Part shown: positions 38,295 to 46,508 of the stretch, in pieces
Numbering within the stretch: the first letter of the stretch is position 1
Layout of the letters: every line of letters begins with the position of its first letter
From: a virus
Length of the DNA: 64,000 bases
IMG/VR virus record: IMGVR_UViG_3300030113_000006
Span: 1-64,000 of that record
Reading direction: 5' to 3' (one strand)
Program-made: the position numbers and the translations under genes
Notes under the pieces: model-generated
Seen by the model: the letters and a program-made list of their open reading frames with translations, nothing else
Databases searched by the model: none
What the model was told of the DNA's origin: nothing

Positions 38295-38825
38295 TCAAAA
38301 AGGAATATCGCTATCCATCATGGGAGCGGCTGTAATTACACTGGAAGCGCCGGCCCATGGGATCCATTTGACTATATCTAGTTTATCTTTGGAGTTACCA
38401 TTTCTATCTATATAGCTAACTTTCTTTACTTCTACTACCGCTTGCTTGCTTGCTAAAAAATTTATATTTGGCATGTTGCCACTCTTGGCCAACGGCATCC
38501 CAATAGCAGCCCCTATCTCAGCCATCTTAAAGCCAAAGAAGTTGGCATAAAAGCTTTCTTCGTATCCTTCTTTATCTACAGCATATAGTTTGGCATTAAG
38601 ATATGGTTTACCCTTAGAGGTTACAAGTTGTTTACCATCTCGATCATATTTAAATATATTTATAATGGTTACAATTACCTGTTTAATTTCCTCGGGTTGC
38701 AGACGTGCAATCAGAGAACCTACACCTGTTGATTCTACTCCAGGCTGTTCGTTAGAAACCCAACTAAAAGATAAATCATCACCCCTAAATATTGGATCGT
38801 TAAACATGCTATTTTGAAATTCCAT
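38295..38825 (-). CDS. SSB-like single-strand DNA-binding protein (putative)
   Basis: 176 aa. The last residues are Asp-Ser-Asp-Ile-Pro-Phe, the acidic tip typical of single-strand binding proteins that dock partner enzymes. The body (about 45-150) is beta-rich and could be an OB fold. It follows an ERF-type annealing gene in the same operon, a usual pairing in phage recombination modules. An AAGGAA site lies 8 bases before the ATG. The fold is inferred, not matched to a named family. Confidence 0.62.
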   Translation of the reverse strand: MEFQNSMFNDPIFRGDDLSFSWVSNEQPGVESTGVGSLIARLQPEEIKQVIVTIINIFKYDRDGKQLVTSKGKPYLNAKLYAVDKEGYEESFYANFFGFKMAEIGAAIGMPLAKSGNMPNINFLASKQAVVEVKKVSYIDRNGNSKDKLDIVKWIPWAGASSVITAAPMMDSDIPF

Positions 38826-38935
38826 TTTCTTGTTTCCTTATTTGTTGTTTGCTGTATGTTTATTCTTGCTTTATTTTATTTTGTTTTTTCTTGCTTGTTA
38901 TGCTATTTTTATCTATATTATTTACTTATTTATCT

Positions 38936-38967
38936 ATGTAATTACGTACAACTTTACATAATTACAT
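38936..38967. promoter_or_regulatory. Inverted ATGTAATTA / TAATTACAT pair
   Basis: ATGTAATTA (38936-38944) and TAATTACAT (38959-38967) are reverse complements spaced by 14 bases, located between the ERF-like and SSB-like genes. The same 9-mer is found near other promoters in the window, suggesting a shared regulator site. Confidence 0.4.
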
Positions 38968-39001
38968 GGCTGTATATTATACTTTGTTGTTTGTTTTATG
39001 G

Positions 39002-39901
39002 CTAACTATCAGTCGGGGTGTCTATATTGCTAGCTGGTTGGCCACCAATACCATTCACTTCTTCTGTTTCCTGTGTTTCCAATACCTTTTTCACCTGTCC
39101 AACAAATGAAGGCAAGTCATCTATGTCTAATTGTTGTAACTTGTTGCTTCCAAACTTCTTTAGGATTGTCCTCATTACAGTAGTAAGGGTTTCCTTGTTA
39201 CCCAATTTAAGTAGTTCATCTAGTGCAGCCTTGTGTTGTGGTGATTCCTGTGGGAGGGTTAACGGAGGAGGTTGGTGATATAATTGTTGTCTTCCATGTC
39301 CTTGGTATAAGGCAGCGTCATTGTCATCTATTACTTCTATGCCCATAATAATCACGATCGAGTATCGTTTGTTATAGGTACAAGTCTTGCCTGACTTTTG
39401 CTCTAGAGATAGGAGATCATCTTTCTTAGACACCTGCGAGGATGATCCTGGTAATGGGGCATATCCGCTATCGTTCCTGCGATCATCTATAAGCATCCCG
39501 GAGGTTGCCATTACCCATTGTTGCGAGGGTACATGCCTAATCTCGGTTAGAATATAATTATAAGTACCAGATGCCTTTCGTTCGTCATGAAATAATTGGA
39601 AGGGCAGCAGATCGTATTCGTACATTAGAGGATGCAGCACCCTGTAGATAGCGTTTATATCAGCATATTTATTAGTATAGGTACGCCTATTTTTAACTAC
39701 TGGATTTGTAAGTAGCTTCTTACGTACCTCAAGTATTACGGCATCTATAATATCTCTCTTTTCCGACCACTTATAGTTAAAAAGAGATAGGATGTGTTCA
39801 CCTTCCGATATTTGATTAAAGGATGGGTTGACAGTAGGGGTAACAACAACTGGTAATTCTTTAGTAGTGAGATCTTTAGTAACAACAGGGGTAGATACCA
39901 T
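39002..39901 (-). CDS. ERF-family single-strand annealing protein
   Basis: 299 aa. The segment Asn-Arg-Arg-Thr-Tyr-Thr-Asn-Lys-Tyr-Ala-Asp-Ile-Asn-Ala-hydrophobic (about residues 70-85) and the following Leu-x-x-Leu-x-x-x-Tyr-Asp-Leu-Leu-Pro fit the ERF signature, followed by a beta region and a Tyr-Ser-Ile-Val-Ile-Ile-Met-Gly helix as in this family. These proteins anneal complementary single strands during phage recombination. GAGG lies 6 bases before the ATG. The C-terminal 90 residues are Gln/Pro-rich and not conserved. Confidence 0.72.
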   Translation of the reverse strand: MVSTPVVTKDLTTKELPVVVTPTVNPSFNQISEGEHILSLFNYKWSEKRDIIDAVILEVRKKLLTNPVVKNRRTYTNKYADINAIYRVLHPLMYEYDLLPFQLFHDERKASGTYNYILTEIRHVPSQQWVMATSGMLIDDRRNDSGYAPLPGSSSQVSKKDDLLSLEQKSGKTCTYNKRYSIVIIMGIEVIDDNDAALYQGHGRQQLYHQPPPLTLPQESPQHKAALDELLKLGNKETLTTVMRTILKKFGSNKLQQLDIDDLPSFVGQVKKVLETQETEEVNGIGGQPASNIDTPTDS

Positions 39902-40814
39902 CCGTGGCCTCTTATAATTTGTTCAGTGAGTAGATATTGTACAGTTTGTATATTATATAGCAAGTTATAATTTTATATCAATTATAACAGATTACGATTG
40001 TATTGTGGTTTTAAGTGTTATATAAAATTATAAACAATTAATGTGTCAAACGGTTAGCCGTAAGCATGACTAACTTAGGGTGAAACAACAAGATGTAAGA
40101 CGGTAACCAATAAAGTGGTGGTGAGCATAAGAACGACATAATATATGGGCAACAAAACAAAGGAATAGACATCCGTGTCTAAATTATCAAATTATTTATT
40201 ACAAAACACTGTCAAACCTACCAGGGAAAAGACAGAAAGATACACGCACCTAAACCAAGCATGTAGGTGGCATAATGCCAATAAAAACCCCACAAAAAAG
40301 AGGTGCGTATGGTAAAAATTTTACAGGGTGTAACACAGAAAGTCAACAACTATCTAGGTATATTTTTAACTAATAAAACACTAATAAATACATCAACAAA
40401 ACCTTTGCAAATAACGACCCTAAATAGTCGTGTTTTCAAACTATTAACTGCAATAAAACCAATTATTAACCTAAAAACCAGTCAAGTTATAAGATTAAAT
40501 ATAAGTTATACGTCTTACAAAAGCTTATTGTTATACCCAAAACAGGCAAAACAAATACCACAAGACACGGGGGAACCCAAAGGTTTCCCCGTTATTTTAA
40601 ACTTAACTCTATTTTATAGGAATAGTAATTATATGCTTAAAAAGCTCTTTTATCTACTGTTATGCTCGCCATTTTTACGGATAACTAATAGCCGCAAAGT
40701 GACCATTATGACCTTAAGACTAACAAACCCTCGACTCTTTGGTATAAAGAGCACCCCAAAACAACTAACAACTTTCACCCAACAAGACCAAGCAAATTCA
40801 AGGAAGATATCTAT
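39902..40814 (+). ncRNA. Long structured leader of the Rep-like gene
   Basis: No convincing protein gene is seen in 900 bases. 40208-40236 has CTGTC/GACAG arms. 40244-40251 (ACGCACCT) can pair with 40301-40308 (AGGTGCGT), while its overlapping CACCTA can instead pair with TAGGTG at 40264-40269, so two exclusive folds are possible. A rho-independent terminator follows at 40568. This arrangement resembles an attenuated or antisense-controlled replication leader. An open frame from 40309 spans the terminator and probably is not a true long protein, though a short leader peptide is possible. Confidence 0.45.
40568..40597 (+). terminator. Rho-independent terminator in the leader
   Basis: A 10-bp stem (CGGGGGAACC with GGTTTCCCCG, one G-U pair) with loop CAAA is followed by TTATTTT. 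It lies 220 bases before the Rep-like start at 40815, so read-through would be required to express that gene. Confidence 0.75.
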
Positions 40815-41927
40815 ATGAATAAAGAAGATTCTGTCAAAAGCATAGGGCAAATATTACAAAAATCCCTAACTCTTATAAACCCAGGACAAATGGGAGACAA
40901 ACGGGGGACAAATGGGAGACAAACGGGAGACAAACGGGGGACACAACCTAAGACAACTTTTGATAAAGAGGACAAATGGGAGACAAGCCTTTCAGACCTT
41001 GTTGGACTACAACTAAGAATCGCCATGTTTGTTTACAATGAATGTAAGGTAAACAGATCAAAGGTAACGCGACATTTGTCTATTAATTATATGGTTAGTA
41101 ATTTGAAATCTCCTTATTCTAGTGTAAAAAAAACTATAGGTAGATTAATAAAGAAAGGGATTATTATTCGTGAAGAATTAAAGAAAGGCCGGGGCGGGTG
41201 GGTGACCTACGGTATACCAGAACTAGTGTTCAAAGACCTGTTTATGCAAAATGAAATGGGATACAAAGAGAGCACAAACACCCAGGGTTGTTCAAAAGTT
41301 GAACAGAAATGGGAGACACAACCTAAGACAAGCCTCTCTAGTAGTAGTAGTTATTATAATAATACAACTACTACTAGAGAGGCTGTCTCCCATTTTGAAA
41401 TCGATTGTACTCCATTAGCGGATATTGGTTTTAACGAAAGCCATCTAACTCAGGTGGTACGGGTTTATCAGCAAAAATCTTCCATAACTCTTACTGCCGA
41501 TCAAATACAAAACTCTATTTATGCTCTAGCTTTTGACCTTAAGCACAATAATGCGGGTAGAAAACTTAGATCTCCTCTTGGGGTGTTGTTGTCTGGTCTC
41601 AAAAAGGGGATGCCGTATTGTAGTATTACCCCAGATAGTTTTAAAACTCCTAGGGAGGAGGCGTTGCAAAAATTTAATGTCATGATGGAACAACAACAAC
41701 AACGGGAAAGGATTGAAGAACTAAAAGCAATGGATATCGAATTCAAAAAATGGCTATCCTCGTTGGCTGATAGTGAACTTAATGATTTTTGCTCGTTAGA
41801 TTCGATCCAGGGGGCGCTATCTATGAAACATCAAAGGGTGCTACACAAAAAACGGGCAATGGAGATTGCGAAGGAATTTTTTGAACTAGAAGTGTGGCCT
41901 GGGATCTTAAGGGGCATTTGTTGTTAG
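40815..41927 (+). CDS. Plasmid-type winged-helix protein, putative replication initiator or regulator
   Basis: 370 aa. Residues 25-45 contain Gly-Asp-Lys-Arg-Gly-Thr-type repeats encoded by 11-bp DNA repeats. Residues 58-140 look like a winged helix (Leu-Val-Gly-Leu-Gln-Leu-Arg-Ile, then Ser-Ser-Val-Lys-Lys-Thr-Ile-Gly-Arg-Leu-Ile-Lys-Lys-Gly-Ile-Ile, then the Gly-Arg-Gly-Gly-Trp wing). I recall this repeat-plus-wing architecture from Legionella and other plasmids or integrative elements. The region 150-190 is a Ser/Thr linker, and the C-terminal half is helical with a Gln-rich segment. Expression seems controlled by the upstream leader. Confidence 0.55.
   Translation: MNKEDSVKSIGQILQKSLTLINPGQMGDKRGTNGRQTGDKRGTQPKTTFDKEDKWETSLSDLVGLQLRIAMFVYNECKVNRSKVTRHLSINYMVSNLKSPYSSVKKTIGRLIKKGIIIREELKKGRGGWVTYGIPELVFKDLFMQNEMGYKESTNTQGCSKVEQKWETQPKTSLSSSSSYYNNTTTTREAVSHFEIDCTPLADIGFNESHLTQVVRVYQQKSSITLTADQIQNSIYALAFDLKHNNAGRKLRSPLGVLLSGLKKGMPYCSITPDSFKTPREEALQKFNVMMEQQQQRERIEELKAMDIEFKKWLSSLADSELNDFCSLDSIQGALSMKHQRVLHKKRAMEIAKEFFELEVWPGILRGICC
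40884..40947 (+). repeat. Iteron-like 11-bp tandem repeats inside the Rep-like gene
   Basis: Five successive units of the form GACAAAYGGGR plus a partial sixth, each 11 bases, about one helical turn. Further copies lie at 40971-40986 and about 41312-41335. Because 11 is not a multiple of three, the protein repeat has an 11-residue period. Confidence 0.75.
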
Positions 41928-42055
41928 AAGTATTACTAACGAGTCGTTTGCTTTGTTGTTAGCAGTATAACTGTGCTGGTTTTCAGGGAAAAATGGCTTA
42001 AGGAGCTAAAGGTAGCGCTAGCAACCCTAATTAAAGTGGCCTGTAGTTGTGCTGG

Positions 42056-42077
42056 TGGGGTTTTTGCAAAAACCCCA
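42056..42077. terminator. Perfect-palindrome bidirectional terminator
   Basis: The arms TGGGGTTTTTG and CAAAAACCCCA meet without a spacer; in RNA a 4-base loop leaves about 9 pairs. It lies between converging genes ending at 41927 and 42185. The GC foot and T-run within the stem give terminator character in both directions. Confidence 0.6.
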
Positions 42078-42184
42078 TAGTTGTATAGCCACTATGGCGT
42101 ACAAATGCAACCTACGGCTTCTGATTTATTTTTTGATTTTTTTGGTGCCCGCTTAAGCTTGGCAACCAACTTTGGTTTCGTTCG

Positions 42185-42544
42185 TTATTCATCTTCGTGT
42201 GTTTCATTTGTCCACCCACCTTCTTTGGCGTACTCGATCAAGGTGGCTATAGTGACTGGCCTCTTGGTCGTTGGCGCTGTCCTAATCAAGTAATTCCAGG
42301 AGCTTATGAAATTACCATGGCTATATTCGTTTGCTTGCATACTCCATCTCCTACAAACGTCTTCGGCAGCATCCCCAAAGTGGTTATACATGGAGGCTAA
42401 CACCTTAAACCATTTTAGGCTACCAATTTCAACTGCCATATATGAAAGCATATCTATAGCGACAGCTAGGGTCACTACTATCGGTTTTTTTATATGTTGT
42501 GTTTTTAAAATGGGTGAGTTTATAGTAACTTCAAAATTATACAT
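42185..42544 (-). CDS. PriCT-2-like domain protein
   Basis: 119 aa from ATG at 42544, which has AAGGAAG 5 bases upstream; a longer frame can be read from a TTG at 42658. Residues 60-115 show the PriCT-2 pattern: Phe-Gly-Asp-Ala-Ala-Glu-Asp-Val-x-Arg-Arg-Trp-Ser, Phe-x-x-Ser-Trp, then Val-Thr-Ile-Ala-Thr-Leu-Ile-Glu-Tyr-Ala-Lys-Glu-Gly-Gly-Trp. No primase or helicase part is present. It is the second isolated PriCT-2-like gene in the window (see 33992) and sits beside the Rep-like gene, so it may be a primase accessory. Confidence 0.62.
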   Translation of the reverse strand: MYNFEVTINSPILKTQHIKKPIVVTLAVAIDMLSYMAVEIGSLKWFKVLASMYNHFGDAAEDVCRRWSMQANEYSHGNFISSWNYLIRTAPTTKRPVTIATLIEYAKEGGWTNETHEDE

Positions 42545-42882
42545 AGATTCTTCCTTGAGGTTTGATATAATTTGGATCGCATTATTTTGCACCATTTTTG
42601 TGAGTAATACAACCAAATCTTCAAATGTGATTAGTTCTATAAAATGAGACCAAGACAATAGTTACGACACTATTTGTTCTTCTGGATAAAATCCAGTAAA
42701 TTTAACCATTTAAAAAAGAAAGTGACACTCTAAAAACAAAAGTTGACGTACCATATGGTGATCGGGTAGTTTATACTTACATTTTTGGGGTGGTAGGATA
42801 CGAATTGTAACCGACTATACCAAGATTGGGCGGTGTTGCCTATGGCGTACCGTAATTCTAACTTTGAAAAGGAGTTTCATAA

Positions 42883-43107
42883 ATGCGTTATTTTGCTAAT
42901 CATCATCTTAAGGTTTTGTATCTCCAGAATATACTTGCTATGTATCCTATGGTTAGTCACCCTATGGCCACTTACTCTCGCCACAAAACTCCCAAGACTG
43001 TCAAACGAAAGATTGCCAACAAAATGACGTTATATTTTGCTAATAAACTAATGGTTATATCCGTTATTGGTTATTTTGCTTACTGGTTTTTAATTAACGT
43101 GTTATAA
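42883..43107 (+). CDS. Small basic protein with C-terminal membrane segment
   Basis: 74 aa with AAAAGGAG 8 bases before the ATG. The N-terminal 50 residues are basic and His/Lys-rich; the last 22 form one hydrophobic helix with a short tail, so it may be tail-anchored. An overlapping + frame at 42833 lacks a ribosome site. No family is recognised. Confidence 0.5.
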   Translation: MRYFANHHLKVLYLQNILAMYPMVSHPMATYSRHKTPKTVKRKIANKMTLYFANKLMVISVIGYFAYWFLINVL

Positions 43108-43167
43108 CCTTCCGCAATATAAGCTTTGCTAGCGACGCAAAAAAAACATAAGGTTACATATACCTAT

Positions 43168-43199
43168 AATTACATATATAACTTTTAATATATGTAATT
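43168..43199. promoter_or_regulatory. Inverted repeat with TAATTACAT core
   Basis: AATTACATATA (43168-43178) pairs with TATATGTAATT (43189-43199). The arms contain the 9-mer seen in inverted or tandem form at 38936, 49102 and 56269. It lies 24 bases before the -35 box of the promoter at 43223. Confidence 0.45.
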
Positions 43200-43222
43200 A
43201 TTTACAGAAATAATTACCATGC

Positions 43223-43251
43223 TTGACTAATGGCTGTTTCGCTCATACAAT
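43223..43251 (+). promoter_or_regulatory. Sigma-70-type promoter
   Basis: TTGACT (43223-43228), 17 bases, TACAAT (43246-43251). It would drive the gene at 43356. Confidence 0.6.
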
Positions 43252-43355
43252 ACAGAAAACTAAATAACATGCAAATAAAGTTGATCTCCTAAAAAATAAC
43301 CCAACAGCATGTAAATAAAAGTAAATAACATACGGCTACACAACAAGGATGTTGA

Positions 43356-43808
43356 ATGGAAGTAGATAAAGAACTAAAACCAATTGTTGACGCAATGGTT
43401 AATACGGAGTTAGCCTCGGCTACCAAAAGGTTTTTTGCTTTTTATGTGGCTACCATAATGAGCGATTTATACGATAAAGGTGTTAGCGAGCTTGGTGGAA
43501 TTTTAGAAGTTAGCAGCGAAAAGGTGAGGGCAGCGGAAGAGCGGCGATTATTTGTGTTTGCATCTAAGGTATTGCCTGATGATCGCATTAAGAAAATGTT
43601 TTGTAAGACACTAGATACCCTTACACAAAGACAGGACGACATAGTAGCTGGATTACTAAATAAGTACTCATTGTTGCATAATAACAAGGATGTTAGTTAT
43701 TACCATGATAGCGTTAGTGTGTTTTTTAGAAAAGAGCTTAAGTTGGCTAAAGAACTAATCTCGGGCGGCCGCTATAGGAATTTCTACGATGCTCTCGATC
43801 GGGCTTAG
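43356..43808 (+). CDS. Hypothetical helical protein (150 aa)
   Basis: 150 aa, mostly helical and charged, with AAGGATG 5 bases before the ATG and a good promoter upstream. No membrane segment or metal motif is visible. Its last 62 bases overlap the end of the membrane protein gene on the other strand. The family is not recognised. Confidence 0.6.
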   Translation: MEVDKELKPIVDAMVNTELASATKRFFAFYVATIMSDLYDKGVSELGGILEVSSEKVRAAEERRLFVFASKVLPDDRIKKMFCKTLDTLTQRQDDIVAGLLNKYSLLHNNKDVSYYHDSVSVFFRKELKLAKELISGGRYRNFYDALDRA

Positions 43809-44826
43809 GCTGTAATCCAGAAGGAGAAGACGTAACCCTATAACTAACAATCGTGCCAGCTTCATCTGAATTTGGGGTGGTGGGTGGGGTAGATGAGGGG
43901 CTAATTTGTAATGGGCAAATACTTTCCATTAGTTGTAATTCTTTTCTTTTTAGATCTTTAGAGCAATGATGTAATATGTTTTTTATATCATTTTGTGGAT
44001 GATAGCTTTTAAATTTATGTAGCACTTTTAGCGCCAATGTTTTTTCTTTATTGGGTTCTTGTAAGACAGCAGGGATAGGTGGAGGTATTACGATAGATGG
44101 TGGTGTTGCTAATAGATGGTCGCTTTCAGATATCTCCCTTTCAAATTTGTTTAATATAGACATTTGGTTAAAAGCAGTTTCTAGATCAAAGGTACTACCG
44201 TATTTACTTAAGGCTTTACATTTTTCTGTGGTTTTTTGTAATTTATTTAATAGAAATTCTTGTTGCTCCAGAAATACTTCCAGATCAGCTTCGTACAACA
44301 GTGCATCTAGTACTCTTTTCCAGTCTGATGAACACGATCCAATATCTCTCGATGGTGGTTTTCGTAGGTTATTTATACAAAAATCAATTACTCTTCTAAT
44401 TGTTTGCCTTGTTACAGTATATCCTTGTTCCCTAAAGACCATTTCTAATTCCATCTCACGTTTTTTTGTTAAAAAAAAGTCTGGGTCACCAAAGATACAC
44501 AAACAACAACCTTTAATAAGGGTTTTAGCCAAGAAACTAGTAACACCTCCAGAGGTTAACACAGAAAGATAGAGAGAAACTATAGGTTGAAGTTGTTGTG
44601 GTATTGGCATTGCTAATGCTAAAGATATAAATGATTGTTGCACAAGTATATTATTTAAAAATAAAATTAATCCGCTTGCTACCCCTACGATTATAGCGAC
44701 AATTCTAATTGTGCTTCTTATTACGTGCTTACCGCTTAATAGTGCGTTTAATTGATTTTTAAGATCGATAAACGGACAAAGTAAAAATTGTATTAATTGT
44801 GTGTTAAAAATTAATTCGTGTGTCAT
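43747..44826 (-). CDS. Hypothetical membrane protein (359 aa)
   Basis: Two hydrophobic segments lie at about residues 40-62 and 72-100, followed by a Cys-Cys-x-Cys loop, a charged helical cytoplasmic-like domain (about 120-235) and a Pro-rich region with several Pro-Pro motifs and an Arg-rich C-terminus. This is reminiscent of secreted or envelope proteins of intracellular bacteria, but I recognise no family. A TATAAT lies only 6 bases before the ATG, so the message may be nearly leaderless. It diverges from the histone-like gene. Confidence 0.6.
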   Translation of the reverse strand: MTHELIFNTQLIQFLLCPFIDLKNQLNALLSGKHVIRSTIRIVAIIVGVASGLILFLNNILVQQSFISLALAMPIPQQLQPIVSLYLSVLTSGGVTSFLAKTLIKGCCLCIFGDPDFFLTKKREMELEMVFREQGYTVTRQTIRRVIDFCINNLRKPPSRDIGSCSSDWKRVLDALLYEADLEVFLEQQEFLLNKLQKTTEKCKALSKYGSTFDLETAFNQMSILNKFEREISESDHLLATPPSIVIPPPIPAVLQEPNKEKTLALKVLHKFKSYHPQNDIKNILHHCSKDLKRKELQLMESICPLQISPSSTPPTTPNSDEAGTIVSYRVTSSPSGLQPKPDREHRRNSYSGRPRLVL

Positions 44827-44839
44827 TGCACAATTATAG

Positions 44840-44868
44840 TTGACATTGGAACATATATTATTTGATAA
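44840..44868 (+). promoter_or_regulatory. Possible promoter for the histone-like gene
   Basis: A perfect TTGACA (44840-44845) lies 17 bases before TGATAA (44863-44868), a poor -10 match. It is placed about 60 bases before the chosen ATG. Confidence 0.35.
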
Positions 44869-44926
44869 AATTTTTACTTTGTTGTATTGTTCTTATTTAA
44901 ATAATTTTATGTGTAAGGGAAAAAAC

Positions 44927-45409
44927 ATGATACGTAAATCCTTGGAGCCAAACAAGATGATTGCTAAATATAGAAAAACAGGTAGTAAGAGAGCACCCAA
45001 AGGTAGTGTTTCTGCGGTTTGTTCTTTAAAACCAACAACAAGAAATAAATCAGTAACAAAGAAAACATCTAAAACAACCACAAAGAAAGGCGCTAGTAAA
45101 ATAATTACTAAAGGGTTGGCCATGAAAACAAAACGAATAGTTGCCCAAAGATTAGTTAAAATTTTAAAAGATGGATTTAAAAAAATTAGCAAGAAGAAAG
45201 CAACCAAGAAATCAGCTAGAGCAGCTATCAAAATAAGGCAACCAAGAGGGCAACTAAAAAAGAAACAAAAAAAAACAATTAAGAAGCCAAATAATAAACG
45301 AATTAATAAACTAAACAAAGATTCATTTTATAAAGAACTACAAGCGGTAAGGAATGTTATTCACAAAACGCCACCGCTAGGAAAAACAATAGTAATAGAT
45401 AATACCTAA
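44927..45409 (+). CDS. Histone-H1-like Lys-rich DNA-binding protein
   Basis: 160 aa from the ATG with AAGGGA 6 bases upstream; the longer frame from 44840 has no site and adds hydrophobic residues. Lys, Arg, Thr, Ser and Ala dominate, with Lys-Lys-x-Ser/Thr/Ala repeats like the C-terminal domain of histone H1 and of chlamydial Hc proteins. It has few acidic residues before the last 35. It could condense phage or host DNA. Low complexity prevents naming a family. Confidence 0.65.
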   Translation: MIRKSLEPNKMIAKYRKTGSKRAPKGSVSAVCSLKPTTRNKSVTKKTSKTTTKKGASKIITKGLAMKTKRIVAQRLVKILKDGFKKISKKKATKKSARAAIKIRQPRGQLKKKQKKTIKKPNNKRINKLNKDSFYKELQAVRNVIHKTPPLGKTIVIDNT

Positions 45410-45454
45410 CTCCTAATATCTAATAGTAGCAACAGCGGTATAGAGGAGATGGTC

Positions 45455-46447
45455 TCAAAAAAAGTCATTCATCCCAAGGTTGTTTTTTTTAAGTAATTCT
45501 ATTAATGCCTCAATTGCACTGGTTTGATGTTTGCGTACACACTCATGGCTCATGTGGGCATCCTTACCCATTTTTTGTAAGCTTTGTATTTCCTCTCCAA
45601 ATAGTCCAAACCTTTTAGCTAATAAAGTAAAGTGTTCTTTAGATAATTGCGATAAACACTTATGTAACATTTTTTTTGATTGTGTGTCTTCCGCTTGTTT
45701 TTCTAATGGTTGTATCTTCTCGTCTGGTATACCATCTATTAATGGTTCATCAGACGAAGGTCGTTCGGCATTTAATGAAATTGAATCCCCGCAAATTCCC
45801 GCAAGGCTAAATACTTTCGATATGCTTTTATTTAGTCTTTGGGCAATCTCCCTTATAGTTGGTTCGCGCTGTAGAGTAGTAGTTAATTTTTTTTTCTTAT
45901 GTAAAAATTTATGTATCTCATTTATGATATGTATTGGTAACCTTACTGAACGAGAGGTATTCTTTATTGTTCTCTCTATGTTTTGTCTAATCCACCAGGT
46001 AGCATATGTTGAAAACCTAAAACCTTTTTGGGGGTCAAATTTTTCAATTGCCTTAATTAACCCTAAGTTACCTTCTTGTACTAAATCTAATAATGATATT
46101 CCATAGCCAGTATATTTTTTTGCTATATTGATAACCAATCTAAGGTTGTGTTTAATTATTTGTTGTCTAGCCTCTTTGTTTCCGTTGGCAGCTAGCACGG
46201 TATAATGTATTTCCTCTTGTAGAGTAAAAATTGATAATGATTTTAATTCTTTCACGAACATCCCCAAAAGATCGTATTCTTCTTTTTCTATTTGTTCTTG
46301 TGCTATAATTCGTTTAGATTTTTTTTTAGGTATGTTTATTTGATTTGTAGTATTAAGTTTTGTTGATTCATAGACAATATTACTAGTTTCCTCTGTAATT
46401 AATAATTGGAAAATGTCGTCATGTTCTGGTGTCATCAATAAATCCAT
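45455..46447 (-). CDS. RpoS-like RNA polymerase sigma factor
   Basis: 330 aa. Region 2 has the pattern Asn-Leu-Arg-Leu-Val-Ile-x-Ile-Ala, Leu-Leu-Asp-Leu-Val-Gln-Glu-Gly-Asn-Leu-Gly-Leu-Ile, Phe-Arg-Phe-Ser-Thr-Tyr-Ala-Thr-Trp-Trp-Ile-Arg-Gln-Asn-Ile-Glu-Arg (promoter-melting block); region 3 has Arg-Ser-Val-Arg-Leu-Pro-Ile-His-Ile; region 4 has Arg-Phe-Gly-Leu-x-Gly and a helix-turn-helix with Ser-His-Glu-Cys-Val-Arg. It is closest to RpoS, including the C-terminal Gly-Met-Asn-Asp-Phe-Phe. The 50-residue N-terminus is unusual. It may redirect host polymerase to promoters of this element. Confidence 0.88.
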   Translation of the reverse strand: MDLLMTPEHDDIFQLLITEETSNIVYESTKLNTTNQINIPKKKSKRIIAQEQIEKEEYDLLGMFVKELKSLSIFTLQEEIHYTVLAANGNKEARQQIIKHNLRLVINIAKKYTGYGISLLDLVQEGNLGLIKAIEKFDPQKGFRFSTYATWWIRQNIERTIKNTSRSVRLPIHIINEIHKFLHKKKKLTTTLQREPTIREIAQRLNKSISKVFSLAGICGDSISLNAERPSSDEPLIDGIPDEKIQPLEKQAEDTQSKKMLHKCLSQLSKEHFTLLAKRFGLFGEEIQSLQKMGKDAHMSHECVRKHQTSAIEALIELLKKNNLGMNDFF

Positions 46448-46508
46448 TTATTATTAGGCTGGCATAAGATGTAAGTATAATGAATAGCAGCTAGAGGTCA
46501 AGGGTTTT

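Noticed and set aside
40303-40818. 171-codon + frame in the Rep leader
   Set aside because: It runs through a strong rho-independent terminator, has no recognised domain and unusual composition. At most a short leader peptide from 40309 is likely.
42081-42647. Three + frames of 67-113 codons
   Set aside because: They are shadows of the PriCT-2-like gene on the minus strand.
42833-43027. 64-codon + frame overlapping the 74-aa gene
   Set aside because: No ribosome site, while the overlapping frame at 42883 has AAAAGGAG.
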